From Candidatus Chlorobium antarcticum (GTDB lineage Bacteria; Bacteroidota; Chlorobiia; Chlorobiales; Chlorobiaceae), in assembly GCA_030765725.1 (NCBI GenBank), contig JAVCDF010000003.1, positions 120,001 to 184,000 on the forward strand: DNA of 64,000 nt, written 5' to 3'. The first letter of the stretch is position 1. Every line of letters starts with the position of its first letter. The notes beneath the pieces are model-generated. The model had not been told where the DNA came from and ran no database searches. It was given only the letters and a program-made list of their open reading frames with translations. A program made the position numbers and the translations under genes. Shown here piece by piece: positions 46,001-55,363 of the stretch.

Positions 46001-46721
46001 CTCTGAACGCCTGATTTCAACCATTTCCATGGCGGCTATCCATATGCTGCTTGAGAGGGGTTCACGGGTTGTACTTCCTCCCCCCTTCCTCTGCTGTGGA
46101 TTTCCTGCTCATGTGAACGCCAAGACCGAGCAGTATGGCAACATAGTGCTTCGCAACAGCGTGATGTTCAGCCAGATAAGGGAGATGTTCTCCTACATTG
46201 ATTTCGATGCCTGCATCGTTACCTGCGGCACATGCATGGAGGGCCTTGAGGCTATTGAGGCAGACAGGCTGTTTGGTGGAAAGATTAAGGATATTGCCGG
46301 CTTCCTTCAGGAAAAGGGCCTCACAATAGAGGGGACAGGCAAATATCTTTACCACGCACCGTGCCATGATTCCCTATCTGGAAAGGCGCTTGAGGCGATG
46401 GAGTCAATCGGTGGATTCGGGAGCGTGACGCCGGTTCCTCATTGCTGTTCAGAGGCAGGAACGCTTTCTCTCTCGCGGCCGGATATTACCGATTCTATGC
46501 TCCAGCGCAAAAGGGTGGCCATTAGTGAGGCCATGCATGGAGCGTCGGGAGCGGTGATGCTGACCAACTGTCCCTCATGCGTTCAGGGTTTGGGGCGCAA
46601 CCGCGATATTGGGCTTGACCCACAGCATCTTGCCGTTGCGCTTGCCGTGAAATATTCCGGAACCAACTGGGCTGAAAAATTCATGGTTCAGGCCGGGAAG
46701 GCGACTGCGGTGAATTTTTAG
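43068..46721 (+). CDS. Large FAD-binding oxidoreductase with 4Fe-4S and cysteine-rich CCG domains (DUF3683 type)
   Basis: 1217 residues. The N-terminal about 130 residues resemble DUF3683. An FAD-binding PCMH domain (IPRGAGTGLTGGAVPLRPGC, near 200-222) and an FAD-oxidase C-terminal domain follow, as in glycolate or D-lactate oxidase. Near residue 777 are CIRCGKCKIDCC and near 839 CTICHKCLKPCP, two 4Fe-4S sites. Two CCG domains (FPGCGSERL, CCGFP near 972-1010; APCHDSLSG and HCCSEAG near 1095-1130) end the protein, like GlcF and heterodisulfide reductase subunits. So GlcD- and GlcF-like parts are fused. The 2-hydroxyacid is unknown. Confidence 0.85.
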   Translation: MPTRGQTTIKSQQRTPREIPFNYTSAGDRQVIAFLLGQDILRMLEELKEVRVTGRSARLLMSIIGEILIHRRNPYLFQELVDSAARRRRLFERAMSDLDIIADSANGEPRVNSIVEAVRDQLERFRKVVAKTPEQRRRMRRDLGAIVGVKNVLFDPFSLVAHATDATDWRLYLPVAVVTPDSEAQVAPLITAIAALGLHVIPRGAGTGLTGGAVPLRPGCVIINMEKLNRIRGISVQEFEMEDGSSVSASVLEVEAGVITEKAMKEADHHGLVFATDPTSEWSCTIGGNIAENAGGKMAVRWGTCIDNLLEWRMAMPTGENIVVRRTDHRLRKIRHEDTVAFEIRDETGRRLDRIELLGTDIRKKGLWKDITNKALGGVPGMQKEGTDGVITSALFVLYKKYPEKKTLCLEFFGPDMDEASRVIVELSKIFPLPEEDGEALLALEHFDDEYIRAIDYKVKAARPQTPKAVLLIDIAATGAEAVRRGVLRVQELLERHPNTLMFVAEDAAAAERFWSDRKKLSAIARRTNAFKLNEDIVIPLEALAEFARFIDGLNIEEEQYAQLLYVERVRTLLESTEVNEDGGQFASKIPASGELCRLFANRISEAGEDQLRSLAVVEELAGELAELFQGYPLILEHLETAYSFVRDRRIVIATHMHAGDGNVHVNVPVLSNDRPMLERTDRVIDRVMEKVVSLGGVVSGEHGIGVTKLKYLDPKILAELSAYRLKVDPKGTMNPGKLDDLEVLKHIFTPSFNLLELEAHILQRAQIESLSKKVDYCIRCGKCKIDCCVYYPARGMFYHPRNKNLAIGSLIEALLFDAQRERSTDFALLRWLEEVADHCTICHKCLKPCPVDIDTGEVSVLEREILSGWGIKHSTPVTEMTLSYLASRSPGFNAMFRKAVLQIGGAAQRAGTRLTAPIQPENEPPALYPLRMLRSEVPEVPSQTLRDILPECGPDQVLVFEPEGEAESSVFYFPGCGSERLISTISMAAIHMLLERGSRVVLPPPFLCCGFPAHVNAKTEQYGNIVLRNSVMFSQIREMFSYIDFDACIVTCGTCMEGLEAIEADRLFGGKIKDIAGFLQEKGLTIEGTGKYLYHAPCHDSLSGKALEAMESIGGFGSVTPVPHCCSEAGTLSLSRPDITDSMLQRKRVAISEAMHGASGAVMLTNCPSCVQGLGRNRDIGLDPQHLAVALAVKYSGTNWAEKFMVQAGKATAVNF

Positions 46722-46789
46722 GCACAGTGGTTGTTCTGTTCTGTTTGTCCCCTTGAAGGCTGGAATCATAAGCATTTGGAGAGCGGACT

Positions 46790-49468
46790 ATGCATACGCC
46801 GTCACCAATACCATGGCACACACTTTCAACTGAAGATGCGCTCCTCAATACCGGTTCCAGAGCCTCAGGGTTGAGTGAAGATGAGGCAGCCGCCCGGCTG
46901 CTTCGTGACGGCCCGAACGCGCTAAGCGGTTCAGAACAACAGAGTGTGTGGGGCCTGCTTTTTCAGCAGCTGCGCAATGTGCTGATGCTGACCCTTCTTG
47001 CAGCTGCGGCACTCTCTTTCATGCTTGGCCATACGCTTGAAGCTGCCGCCATTGCCGTGATTGTTGTTTTTGCCGTCATGCTCGGCTTTCTTCAGGAGTT
47101 TCGTGCCGAGAAGGCCATTCGTGCGCTCGCCGAGATGGCTCCTCCCTTGGCAAGGGTGCGCCGCGGGGGGAAGGAGGTTCTCGTCCCGGCGGAGGAGGTT
47201 GTTTCGGGAGATATTCTCATGCTTGCGGCAGGCGACCGTGTTCCTGCTGACGGCCGTCTGCTTTTTGCCTCGGCTCTCCAGCTTGAAGAGTCATCATTGA
47301 CCGGTGAATCCCTCCCTTCCGACAAAGACTTTTCAGCATCAGTTCCTCTTGAAGCTTCTCCCGGCGATCAGAGCACCATGGTGTTTGCCGGAACCGCCGT
47401 CAGTGCAGGCCGTGGGGAGGCGGTGACTGTTGCTACCGGCATGCAGACCCAGTTTGGAAGCATTGCCGAACTGCTTGGAGGGGTTGAAGGTGTCCGCACA
47501 CCTCTTCAGGATGATTTGGACAGGATAGGCACAATTCTTGCCCGTTCCGCACTGCTGATTGTGGCACTTCTTGTTCTTGCAGGATTTCTGCGTGGTCAGC
47601 CATTTCTTGAGATGCTTGTGTTCGGCATTGCCCTTGCCGTTGCCGTAGTTCCTGAAGCGCTGCCTGCCGTTGTTACAATCTCTCTTGCTCTTGGCGTCCA
47701 GCGGATGGCCAGTCGCAATGCCCTCATGCGCAGCCTACCCGCCGTTGAAACCCTTGGTAGCACCACGGTTATCTGCTCTGATAAAACCGGTACCCTTACC
47801 CGCGATGAAATGACGGTGAGGGCTGTGCATGCGTCAGGGATTACCTTTACGGTCAGTGGTTCAGGTTATGATCCTGCAGGGTCGTTTTCCTATGACGGCG
47901 ACACCGAAACCCTGGCTGCTCTTGAGCCTCTCCTGCATGCCGCTTTGCTTTGCAATGATGCGCGGCTGGAGTATGATGAAAATGACGGCTGGCAGGTTGC
48001 GGGGGACCCGACCGAGGGGGCGCTTCTTGTTCTCGGTCGTAAGGGCGGGATGGATGAACGGGAGTTGCGCCGTCGGTATCCGCGTCTTGATGAACTGCCG
48101 TTTTCCCCGGAATTGCGAAGAATGGTGACGCTGCAAAGGTTTGAGGGGAGGATGCGTCTCTTTATGAAGGGTGCCCCGGAATCAGTGCTCGCCGCCTGCA
48201 GTGTGGTGCTTCTAACTGACGGACCCGCCACTCTCGATGCGCCGATGCGCCGGAAGCTTTTGGTGGTTGCTGATGGATTTGCCCGGCGGGCAATGCGTGT
48301 TCTTGCTTTTGCTGAAGGGTGGGATAAGGGGATAGGAGAGAGCGCTTCGGGAATGACTTTTCTCGGGTTTGCCGCAATGATAGACCCTCCCCGTCCTGAA
48401 GCGGCTTCGGCCGTGAGCAGGTGCAGGAGTGCTGGAATCCGTCCTCTTCTTATTACCGGAGACCATCCGGCAACCGCACTTGCTATTGCCGGCGAGCTTG
48501 GTATGGCAGGCGGGGGTGAAGTGGTAACTGGGCGTATGCTGGAGGAGATGGATGAGGATCAGCTCTCCTTGAGGGCACAATCGGCATCTGTTTTTGCAAG
48601 AGTTTCTCCCGAGCACAAACTTCGAATTGTAGCGGCGCTGCAGCGGCATGGGGAGGTTGTTGCCATGACCGGAGACGGGGTGAATGATGCTCCTGCACTG
48701 AAACGGGCGGATATCGGCATATCCATGGGTATTACCGGAACAGATGTTGCCAAAGAGGCTTCTGACATGATGCTCACGGATGACAATTTTGCTTCAATTG
48801 TGGACGCTGTAGAGGAAGGTCGGGGGATTTATGAGAATATCCGCAAATATCTCAGCTATCTGCTCTCATCGAATGCCGGGGAGCTCGGCCTGATGATTGC
48901 CGCAACGCTTGCCGGCCTTCCGCTGCCGCTCTCCGCTGTGCAGATTCTCTATGTCAACCTTGCCACCGATGGCCTTCCCGCGCTCGCCCTTGCCGTTGAC
49001 CCTCCGGAACCCGACACAATGCGGCGGCTCCCCCGCAAAAGGGAGAAGGGCATTTTCAGTAGAGGAATGGTAGCTCTGCTGCTTGGCGGGGGGATTTGGT
49101 CAACGGCGGCCAATATGTGGCTCTTTCTCTATGCATTGAATTCCGGTCGCCCACTCCAGGAGGCTATGAGCATGACTTTTGCTTCGCTTGTGCTCATTCA
49201 GTTTTTTAAGGCATACGGGTTTCGCTCCCAGAGGAGGAGCATGTTCAGTAATCCCTTTGCCAACCGATGGCTTAATCTTGCTATTCTATGGGAACTTGGC
49301 CTGCTCGCACTCATTTTCACCGTTCCGTTTTTCCATAAACCATTCGGTATCTATCCGCTCACTACTCAGGACTGGGTACTTGTCGCCTTTGCTTCATTTA
49401 CGGTTGTTCCACTGCTTGAACTTGTCAAATTCCTTGTCCGGCAGGGGTTCTTCGGTGGGCAGGAGTGA
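46790..49468 (+). CDS. P-type ATPase, Ca2+-type (P2A)
   Basis: An 892-residue cation pump. TGES loop ([10 protein letters not shown]), phosphorylation site [10 protein letters not shown] (near 332-341), nucleotide-site KGAPES, and hinge [12 protein letters not shown] are complete. The M4 motif VVPEALP, M5 LSSNAGELG and M6 [12 protein letters not shown] keep the Glu, Asn, Glu, Asn, Thr and Asp residues of SERCA-type calcium sites; the M8 position that is Glu908 in SERCA appears to be Gln (LIQFFKA), as in plasma-membrane calcium pumps. Ca2+ (or Mn2+) export is therefore likely. GGAG precedes the start. Confidence 0.9.
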   Translation: MHTPSPIPWHTLSTEDALLNTGSRASGLSEDEAAARLLRDGPNALSGSEQQSVWGLLFQQLRNVLMLTLLAAAALSFMLGHTLEAAAIAVIVVFAVMLGFLQEFRAEKAIRALAEMAPPLARVRRGGKEVLVPAEEVVSGDILMLAAGDRVPADGRLLFASALQLEESSLTGESLPSDKDFSASVPLEASPGDQSTMVFAGTAVSAGRGEAVTVATGMQTQFGSIAELLGGVEGVRTPLQDDLDRIGTILARSALLIVALLVLAGFLRGQPFLEMLVFGIALAVAVVPEALPAVVTISLALGVQRMASRNALMRSLPAVETLGSTTVICSDKTGTLTRDEMTVRAVHASGITFTVSGSGYDPAGSFSYDGDTETLAALEPLLHAALLCNDARLEYDENDGWQVAGDPTEGALLVLGRKGGMDERELRRRYPRLDELPFSPELRRMVTLQRFEGRMRLFMKGAPESVLAACSVVLLTDGPATLDAPMRRKLLVVADGFARRAMRVLAFAEGWDKGIGESASGMTFLGFAAMIDPPRPEAASAVSRCRSAGIRPLLITGDHPATALAIAGELGMAGGGEVVTGRMLEEMDEDQLSLRAQSASVFARVSPEHKLRIVAALQRHGEVVAMTGDGVNDAPALKRADIGISMGITGTDVAKEASDMMLTDDNFASIVDAVEEGRGIYENIRKYLSYLLSSNAGELGLMIAATLAGLPLPLSAVQILYVNLATDGLPALALAVDPPEPDTMRRLPRKREKGIFSRGMVALLLGGGIWSTAANMWLFLYALNSGRPLQEAMSMTFASLVLIQFFKAYGFRSQRRSMFSNPFANRWLNLAILWELGLLALIFTVPFFHKPFGIYPLTTQDWVLVAFASFTVVPLLELVKFLVRQGFFGGQE

Positions 49469-49817
49469 GCGGTTGCTGTTGTACGGGGAATGAAGTATAT
49501 TTCATTAATGAGCAACAATATACGGTTCGATTTCTGTTATGCGCCACTGACGGTTGCCAATGGTCAGTATGCAGTATGTTGACCTTCAGCAGCGAGCCAA
49601 TCTCTATTCGATCTGCAGCGGCATTGCCCACAATTCTGAGTTATCACCCAAAGAGTATACAGAGGGATGTCCGGTATATTAAGGATATGCCTGAAGCCTT
49701 CATTTCTGACAGGCATAATTATGCCGGGGATGAGCAGCAGGAGGGACTCTTTTTAAAGCTGTTGTGCGCTTCGAATGATATCCGGTTTCCCCAAAATTAT
49801 AAAGGAGAACACTTTTC
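49469..49817. other. Gap with an uncertain reading frame
   Basis: Between the P-type ATPase and the thioredoxin-like gene there is no convincing gene. A frame from GTG 49465 (overlapping the ATPase stop) to 49821 encodes 118 residues ending DVRYIKDMPEAFISDRHNY and GLFLKLLCASNDIRF; it has no recognised match, weak start signals and a codon mix unlike its neighbours. It may be a non-coding leader or a decayed gene. A second short ATG frame (49508) stops after 24 codons. Confidence 0.3.
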
Positions 49818-50624
49818 ATGAACCCCTCTCTTCGTTTTGATTTTCAGTGTGATGTTCTTGAACAGAGCCACGATATGCCGGTTCTTGTTGATTTCTGGGC
49901 CGAAGGGTGCGCTCCCTGCAGCCTGCTTGCCCCAGTGCTGCAGCGGCTTGCCGAAAAGCATGCTGGACGCTTCAGTCTGGTTAAAATCAATACGGAGGAA
50001 TATCCCGATATAGCCACCAAATTCCAGATCAGGAGCATTCCTACTGTGTTGCTGTTTTCGGCCGGGGAGGTGACAGACTCTTTTTCGGGGGCACTGCCGG
50101 AATATCAGATTGAAGAGTGGCTGAAAAAAAACCTTCCCGGTGCCTATGCAAAGGAGATTGCTCTTGCCGGAGAGTTTGTGCGAGACGGCAAGCGCTCAAT
50201 GGCTCTTTCGGTTCTTGATGGGGTTATGCAGAAAGAAACGGGAAATGTTACTGTTCATGCGCTGCTTGCAAAGCTGAAACTGTTCTCCAGCCCACAGGAG
50301 GCACTCCAGCTTTCCGAATTGCTTGAGGCTGAGCCGGAGCATGCCGAACTTTCTGAAACAATCAGGACGCTTGCCCGACTTCTCTCTGCTCCCGCCAAAA
50401 GTTTCCCGGATGATGAATCGCGAGCAGGGTATCTTGATGCTATAGAGAAATTGAGACGCGAAGACCTTGAGGGTGCCTTGGAATGGTTCATAAGCGTCCT
50501 TCGCCAGAACCGCTCCTATGATGACGACGGTTCTCGCAAAGCCTGTATTGCTATTTTCCGCTATCTTGGCGAAGAGCACGACATAACGCAGAAGTACCGG
50601 AAAACTTTTGACAGGGCCTTTTAG
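49818..50624 (+). CDS. Thioredoxin-domain protein with C-terminal helical repeats (CnoX/YbbN-like)
   Basis: 268 residues. The N-terminal thioredoxin domain has [16 protein letters not shown] with active site CAPC (near residues 33-36) and the cis-Pro in [13 protein letters not shown]. The rest (about 110-260) is TPR-like helical repeats, as in CnoX, which both protects from thiol oxidation and hands proteins to GroEL. E. coli CnoX lacks a CxxC (SxxC), while this one has it, so it may be redox-active. AAAGGAG ten bases upstream fixes ATG 49818. Confidence 0.85.
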   Translation: MNPSLRFDFQCDVLEQSHDMPVLVDFWAEGCAPCSLLAPVLQRLAEKHAGRFSLVKINTEEYPDIATKFQIRSIPTVLLFSAGEVTDSFSGALPEYQIEEWLKKNLPGAYAKEIALAGEFVRDGKRSMALSVLDGVMQKETGNVTVHALLAKLKLFSSPQEALQLSELLEAEPEHAELSETIRTLARLLSAPAKSFPDDESRAGYLDAIEKLRREDLEGALEWFISVLRQNRSYDDDGSRKACIAIFRYLGEEHDITQKYRKTFDRAF

Positions 50625-50635
50625 ACGCTTTGCTC

Positions 50636-51214
50636 ATGAAAAAGAACGAAACGGTTATCGGGGTTGATTTGGATGGGGTCTGTGCTGATTTTTACGGCCG
50701 GATGCGGGATATTGCTTCCGAGTGGCTTGAGCGCCCCCTTGAAGAGCTTCCGCTTAATGTTTCTTATGGATTGACGGAATGGGGCATCAGTGGAGAAGGT
50801 CAGTATGAGAGCCTGCACAGGTTTGCCGTGACGCAGAGGGAACTGTTCAGAACCATGCCGATGATTCCCGGCGCAAGAAAGTATCTCCGTCGGCTCTCTG
50901 ACGAAGGGTACCGAATCCGCATTATCACCCACCGACTTTTTATCCACTTTTTCCATGCTTCTGCCGTTCAGCAGACCGTTGAATGGCTCGACAGCCACGG
51001 CATACCCTACTGGGATCTCTGCTTCATGAAGGAGAAGTCGCAGGTAGGAGCCGATATCTACATTGAAGACAGCCCCGAAAACATCCTTCAGCTAAGGGAA
51101 GCCGGCCTTCATACAATCTGCTTCTCAAACAGCACCAACCGCCACATCCCCGGCCCCAAAGCCGCCACCTGGGAAGAGGCCTACACCTTCGTCAAAAGTT
51201 GGGGTCACCCTTGA
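50636..51214 (+). CDS. 5'-nucleotidase-like HAD hydrolase (NT5C type)
   Basis: A 192-residue HAD protein with [15 protein letters not shown] (residues 8-22), the cap, THRL in motif II, and [12 protein letters not shown] in motif IV. This is the look of the NT5C (5'(3')-deoxyribonucleotidase) family acting on deoxynucleoside monophosphates. Start ATG 50636 is 11 bases after the CnoX-like gene; TTG 50630 is not needed. Confidence 0.8.
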   Translation: MKKNETVIGVDLDGVCADFYGRMRDIASEWLERPLEELPLNVSYGLTEWGISGEGQYESLHRFAVTQRELFRTMPMIPGARKYLRRLSDEGYRIRIITHRLFIHFFHASAVQQTVEWLDSHGIPYWDLCFMKEKSQVGADIYIEDSPENILQLREAGLHTICFSNSTNRHIPGPKAATWEEAYTFVKSWGHP

Positions 51215-51367
51215 CCGCTTGTAAGTACACATAGTCACGAGTGTTTCCAATTCTAAGTCATTGCTATGTATGTATTTGGAGTTTAGGGTACTCTTGATAG
51301 AGTGTATTTGCTTTACGCTGATTATGTGGCGAGCAGGCGATTTTTCCGGATTGTCGGTGAATTGGCT

Positions 51368-52549
51368 TCAGCGGGTTACATAGAAGCAGGCGAATTTGAG
51401 GTAGGCGGTTTCTGGCATGGAGAGTAGCACGGGATGGTCGAACGGCTGCGAGTTGCGGTAGATCATTCTGAGCTGGCTGCCTGAAAGGAGCGAGGCCTGG
51501 TGGATGCTTTGGAGAAAGTCCTCTTCCTGGATATGATGGCTGCATGAGGCTGTGGCAAGGAACCCGCCTTTTTTGACAAGCTGCAGGCCGAGATGGTTGA
51601 GTTTTCTGTATGCCTTGAGCGCTCCGGGTACATTCTTGCGGCTTTTGGTGAAGCTTGGGGGGTCGAGGATAACAATGTCGAACGACTCCTTTGCGTCAAT
51701 CATCTGCTGGAGGATGTTGAATGCATCTTCAGCTATGAGGCTGAAGTTTTCAAACCCGTTGAGCTTTGCATTGTGCTCCGCCCGTTTCAGGGCTTCTTCG
51801 GAGGCGTCCACAAGAACGGCAGAGTCGGCTCCGGCTGCAAGTGCGTTAAGCCCGAACCCTCCGTCATTGGTGAAAACATCGAGTACTCGCGCTCCTTTGC
51901 TGAATTTCCTGATGATTCTGCGGTTTTCCCTCTGATCAAGGAAAAATCCGGTTTTCTGCCCTGCAAAGAGGTCGACCTCAAAGGATATTCCGGCATCGTG
52001 TATTGTCTGGAGCACAGATTCTTTTGTGCCATGAACCACAGCCTTGTTGAGGGGCAGCCCTTCAAGTTCGCGAAGAACGGATTCGTTGCGCACCACGATG
52101 ACTTCAGGTTCAAGCAGTTCCTGCAGGAGTTCGGATATCATTGGCAGATGCAGATCCATTCCGGCTGAAAATGCCTGCATGACTATTCCTTTACCAAAAC
52201 GGTCAACAATGAGCCCGGGAAGACCGTCTGACTCTCCATGCACAAGACGCCAGGCATTTGTGTCGTCCAATTGGTATACCTTCTGGCGGAGGTTGAGGGC
52301 TTCCTGAAGTTTTTTTCGGAAAAATTCCCTGTCTGGCAGCTCTTCACCATGGGTAAGGAGACGGAAGGAGATGAGCGAGTTGGGGTTGTAGAACCCTGCG
52401 CCTATGAGTTTGCGGTCGTGCGTATGGAGTTGAACCGTTTCGCCGGCTGCGATATCATGGGGAACGGTTGCAAGTTCATTGCTGAATACCCAGAGATGAC
52501 CTTTCTGAATACGACGGTGTTCTTTGGGTTTGAGATAAAGGGCGTGCAT
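51368..52549 (-). CDS. Class I rRNA cytosine methyltransferase, RlmI-type
   Basis: A 393-residue protein with an N-terminal PUA-like RNA-binding domain ([22 protein letters not shown]), an EEHEE-type linker, and a SAM domain with [21 protein letters not shown] (motif I) and [10 protein letters not shown] (motif IV) followed by a catalytic-Cys-like SCSHH region. RlmI makes m5C in 23S rRNA; this protein may do the same or a related site. GTP is not used. It is on the opposite strand from its neighbours. Confidence 0.85.
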   Translation of the reverse strand: MHALYLKPKEHRRIQKGHLWVFSNELATVPHDIAAGETVQLHTHDRKLIGAGFYNPNSLISFRLLTHGEELPDREFFRKKLQEALNLRQKVYQLDDTNAWRLVHGESDGLPGLIVDRFGKGIVMQAFSAGMDLHLPMISELLQELLEPEVIVVRNESVLRELEGLPLNKAVVHGTKESVLQTIHDAGISFEVDLFAGQKTGFFLDQRENRRIIRKFSKGARVLDVFTNDGGFGLNALAAGADSAVLVDASEEALKRAEHNAKLNGFENFSLIAEDAFNILQQMIDAKESFDIVILDPPSFTKSRKNVPGALKAYRKLNHLGLQLVKKGGFLATASCSHHIQEEDFLQSIHQASLLSGSQLRMIYRNSQPFDHPVLLSMPETAYLKFACFYVTR

Positions 52550-52650
52550 GGCTCAGGGTATGTGTTATATGATTTTGATGGTGCAATCTAATAAACTAAA
52601 CTTAAAATATGCCTGGATTGCAACTGCTGATAGTAACCAAAAGGAATGAG

Positions 52651-53505
52651 ATGATGAAAAAAAAGGGATTTGTGCTCTGTATGGTGTTTCTCCTGCTCTC
52701 CAGCTGGGGATGCTCCGGGTTCAGAACAGCAACCCGAACTCCGTTGCCCGGAGACCAGGCGGCGCTCGTTGCCGAGTATCGCGACCTCTATCGGGAGGTT
52801 TCAGGTTCAGCTCCCTTTATCCGTTCGGTTGATGGATATGCAGATGTGTGGCTTTCCACTCCCAAAGAGCGCCATAAGGTTTTTTGCAATATACGGGTCA
52901 ATCGCGGTATTGAGTCGCGAATGATTGTTAGCGCGGGCATTCTGGGGATTCCCGTGGCCGATCTTTTTATAGGGCGCGATTCACTGCAGGTGCATGACTT
53001 GCTTCGCAATCGGTATTTCGTGGGCGCGAGCAACGACCGCAACCTTGAAAAAATTCTTGGGGTCGGTTCGGCTTCGGGCATTCTTGCAGGCTCGCTTCTT
53101 GGTCTGGTTGATATTATGGAGCCGTCGGCCAATATTGTGTCGGTTAAAAAAGGGGAGGGGTTAGTTTCCTTCAGGGTTCGCTCGGGAGCTGGAAGCAAAG
53201 TTATTGTTGTTGACAGTGCAACACGCACCATGAGGGCTGTTATGGTTGAGGACTCTCTGGGTCGGGTACAGAGTGAGGTGCATTTCAGGGATTTTGAGAG
53301 CTGCATGGTTGAGGGGAGAGCCGCTCTGGTGCCCAGAACGGTATCCATTGTGCTGCCTGCTCTTTCGGGATCGGGGGAGAGCCAGCTGGTGATTTCCTAT
53401 GATGAGCGGGTATTCAACGCGCAGAATGTCGGCATGAAAATGCCCATTCCTGATGGGGCCAGGGTGGTAAGTCTTGATGATACGGCTTCACTCCCTTGGA
53501 TGTAG
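52651..53505 (+). CDS. DUF4292-type (LolA-like) outer-membrane lipoprotein
   Basis: A 284-residue protein. The start ATG 52651 (with AAAGGA upstream) begins a signal helix MMKKKGFVLCMVFLLLSSWGC, where Cys21 is the probable lipid-modified Cys, though Trp at -2 is unusual for a lipobox. The mature part is beta-rich with IPVADLFIGRDSLQVHD and GSKVIVVD, a DUF4292/LolA-like fold. In Bacteroidetes and Chlorobi this family is of unknown lipoprotein-trafficking role. It ends at a hairpin terminator. Confidence 0.78.
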   Translation: MMKKKGFVLCMVFLLLSSWGCSGFRTATRTPLPGDQAALVAEYRDLYREVSGSAPFIRSVDGYADVWLSTPKERHKVFCNIRVNRGIESRMIVSAGILGIPVADLFIGRDSLQVHDLLRNRYFVGASNDRNLEKILGVGSASGILAGSLLGLVDIMEPSANIVSVKKGEGLVSFRVRSGAGSKVIVVDSATRTMRAVMVEDSLGRVQSEVHFRDFESCMVEGRAALVPRTVSIVLPALSGSGESQLVISYDERVFNAQNVGMKMPIPDGARVVSLDDTASLPWM

Positions 53506-53557
53506 ATATGAAACTTATGGAGCGGGTGGGGTTGTTCCGCTCAGGTTTAGCCTGTAT

Positions 53558-53600
53558 GCCGGAGCTGTGACTTCAGCTCCGGCTTTGATGTCTTTTTTTT
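53558..53600 (+). terminator. Terminator after DUF4292 gene
   Basis: GCCGGAGCTG pairs with CAGCTCCGGC (10 bp, loop TGACTT) and a T-run follows about ten bases later. It separates this gene from the convergent sod gene. Confidence 0.8.
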
Positions 53601-53603
53601 GTA

Positions 53604-54203
53604 TCAGGCGCTTGCGAAGTTTGCTGCTGCAAACTCCCAGTTAAGCAGGTTTTCAATGACTGCTGCGGTGTAGTCAGGCCTGCGGTTCTGGTAGTCGAGA
53701 TAATATGCGTGTTCCCATACATCTATGGTCAGAATCGGCTTCAGTCCGCTGGTCATCGGGGTTGCTGCATTTCCGGTTTTCACTACCTTCAGATTTCCGC
53801 CCTCCACTACCAGCCATGCCCAGCCGCTGCCAAACTGTGTTGCAGCTGCGTTTTTCAGTTCGTCGCAGAACTTGTCGAAACTGCCGAAGTCTCTTGTGAT
53901 GGCGTCACCCAGTTCACCTGTGGGGATACCACCGCCTGCGGGTGAGAGTGAGTTCCAGTAGAAGCTGTGATTCCATGCCTGCGCTCCGTTGTTGAAAATA
54001 CCCGCTTTTGAGCTGTCGCCAGCCGTTGAGGCGATCACCTCTTCAATGCTCATATTGTCCATCGGTGTACCGCCTACAAGGTTATTGTAGTTGGTGACAT
54101 ATGCCGCATGGTGCTTTCCGTAATGGAAGCTGAGGGTTTTTGCGGAGATGTGTGGTTCGAGCGCGTTTTCGGCCCAGGGGAGTGTGGGTTGCTGATATGC
54201 CAT
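53604..54203 (-). CDS. Superoxide dismutase (Fe type)
   Basis: A 199-residue Fe/Mn [14 protein letters not shown] (His ligand near 27), [10 protein letters not shown] (Gln-His, typical of iron enzymes), [18 protein letters not shown] (Asp and His ligands near 157-161) form the active site. Fe type is inferred from GAQAWNH. It defends against superoxide, probably in a mostly anaerobic cell. The upstream region up to the lipoprotein gene may hold its promoter. Confidence 0.93.
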   Translation of the reverse strand: MAYQQPTLPWAENALEPHISAKTLSFHYGKHHAAYVTNYNNLVGGTPMDNMSIEEVIASTAGDSSKAGIFNNGAQAWNHSFYWNSLSPAGGGIPTGELGDAITRDFGSFDKFCDELKNAAATQFGSGWAWLVVEGGNLKVVKTGNAATPMTSGLKPILTIDVWEHAYYLDYQNRRPDYTAAVIENLLNWEFAAANFASA

Positions 54204-54350
54204 AATAGTCTTTTGTGATTTGAGTTTAAATAGTGAAATTGTCTTCCCATAAACTTGCGGCCCGTAAAATTAGTTTCATCTGCGCGCTGATATTTTTCCG
54301 CGAAGCGATGAACGACCTCTTTTCAAGAGTATAAACAGATTGCAGCTGTC

Positions 54351-54698
54351 ATGAAACCCTACAGGAGTCTCTTCGTATTCATTCTTGTGCTTTTTCTTCT
54401 TCCGCTCATGACTGGATGCGCTGAGAAAAAGCCCCAGGAGCTTGAGGCTGATGATATTCATTTTGCTGAATTTTACAGCGATTATTTGCTTCTTTCGGGT
54501 GTTTCGGCCAGAACAGGTGAGGAGCTGAAGGCTGATTTGGATTCCGGTACACTTGCTTCGCTTCTTTCCCGCCACAATCTTAGTGTTGAACTGTTGCTCA
54601 AGAAAAGTGAAGCCTATCAGGCCGATCCTATGCTCTGGCAGAAGGTGCTTGTTAGGGTGCGTGAGAATATCCGCAACAGGCAGAGTCCTCCGAAATGA
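54351..54698 (+). CDS. Small lipoprotein, function unknown
   Basis: 115 residues with a good signal and lipobox: MKPYRSLFVFILVLFLLPLMTGC, with Cys23 the lipid-bearing residue. The mature part (about 90 residues) is acidic with helical heptads; no family recognised. Its stop overlaps the next gene's start by four bases (ATGA), so it is co-translated with coaE. Confidence 0.75.
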   Translation: MKPYRSLFVFILVLFLLPLMTGCAEKKPQELEADDIHFAEFYSDYLLLSGVSARTGEELKADLDSGTLASLLSRHNLSVELLLKKSEAYQADPMLWQKVLVRVRENIRNRQSPPK

Positions 54699-55363
54699 AC
54701 TCCTGCAGCCCCTTTCTCGTTGGCATTACCGGTGGCATTGGCAGCGGCAAGTCGTCACTCTGCAGTTATCTTGCCCGCAGTGGATGTGAAGTTTTTGAGG
54801 CTGACCGGGTTGCCAAAGAGCTGCAGCAGAGTAACGCCGTGGTGATTGAGGGTATGCAGGCTCTTTTCGGTAAGGATATCTATTCCAAAGACTCATCGGG
54901 AGCTCTTGTGCCGGACAGAAAAAGAGTTGCAGCCGAGGTGTTTTCTTATCCGGCGAAGCTCGGTGCCCTTAACCGTCTCATTCATCCCGAAGTTCGTGCG
55001 GAGTTCGGGCGTTTTGTTTTGGATGCTTTGAGCCGCGGAAAGCGAATTGTTGTTCTGGAGGCGGCCATTCTTTTAGAGTCCGGGACAGCTGATGATATGG
55101 ATTTTTTGGTTGTGGTGGCTGCCGATGACGACCGTCGCCTGAAACGGGCTGTCGGCCGTGGAGGTGCTTCAACGGCGGACATTAAAAAACGCATGGCAAT
55201 GCAGTGGCCGCAGGAGCTGCTGATTGAGAAATCGGACTATGTGGTCCTGAACAACGGTTCAAAGGCGGAATTAAAAAAAGCCGCCACTGAACTGCTCTCT
55301 GTTCTCGAGGATGCGGCAGAAAAACACTCAGCCGGCAATCGCCGCCGCAAGCGCAGGAAGTGA
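54695..55363 (+). CDS. coaE: Dephospho-CoA kinase
   Basis: The final step of CoA synthesis. The 222 residues include the P-loop GGIGSGKSSLC (near 10-20), the acidic DRVAKEL substrate loop and a kinase LID segment with GRGGASTADIKKRM. It starts within the end of the small lipoprotein gene. The 3' end overlaps the convergent esterase gene by 36 bases. Confidence 0.92.
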   Translation: MNSCSPFLVGITGGIGSGKSSLCSYLARSGCEVFEADRVAKELQQSNAVVIEGMQALFGKDIYSKDSSGALVPDRKRVAAEVFSYPAKLGALNRLIHPEVRAEFGRFVLDALSRGKRIVVLEAAILLESGTADDMDFLVVVAADDDRRLKRAVGRGGASTADIKKRMAMQWPQELLIEKSDYVVLNNGSKAELKKAATELLSVLEDAAEKHSAGNRRRKRRK

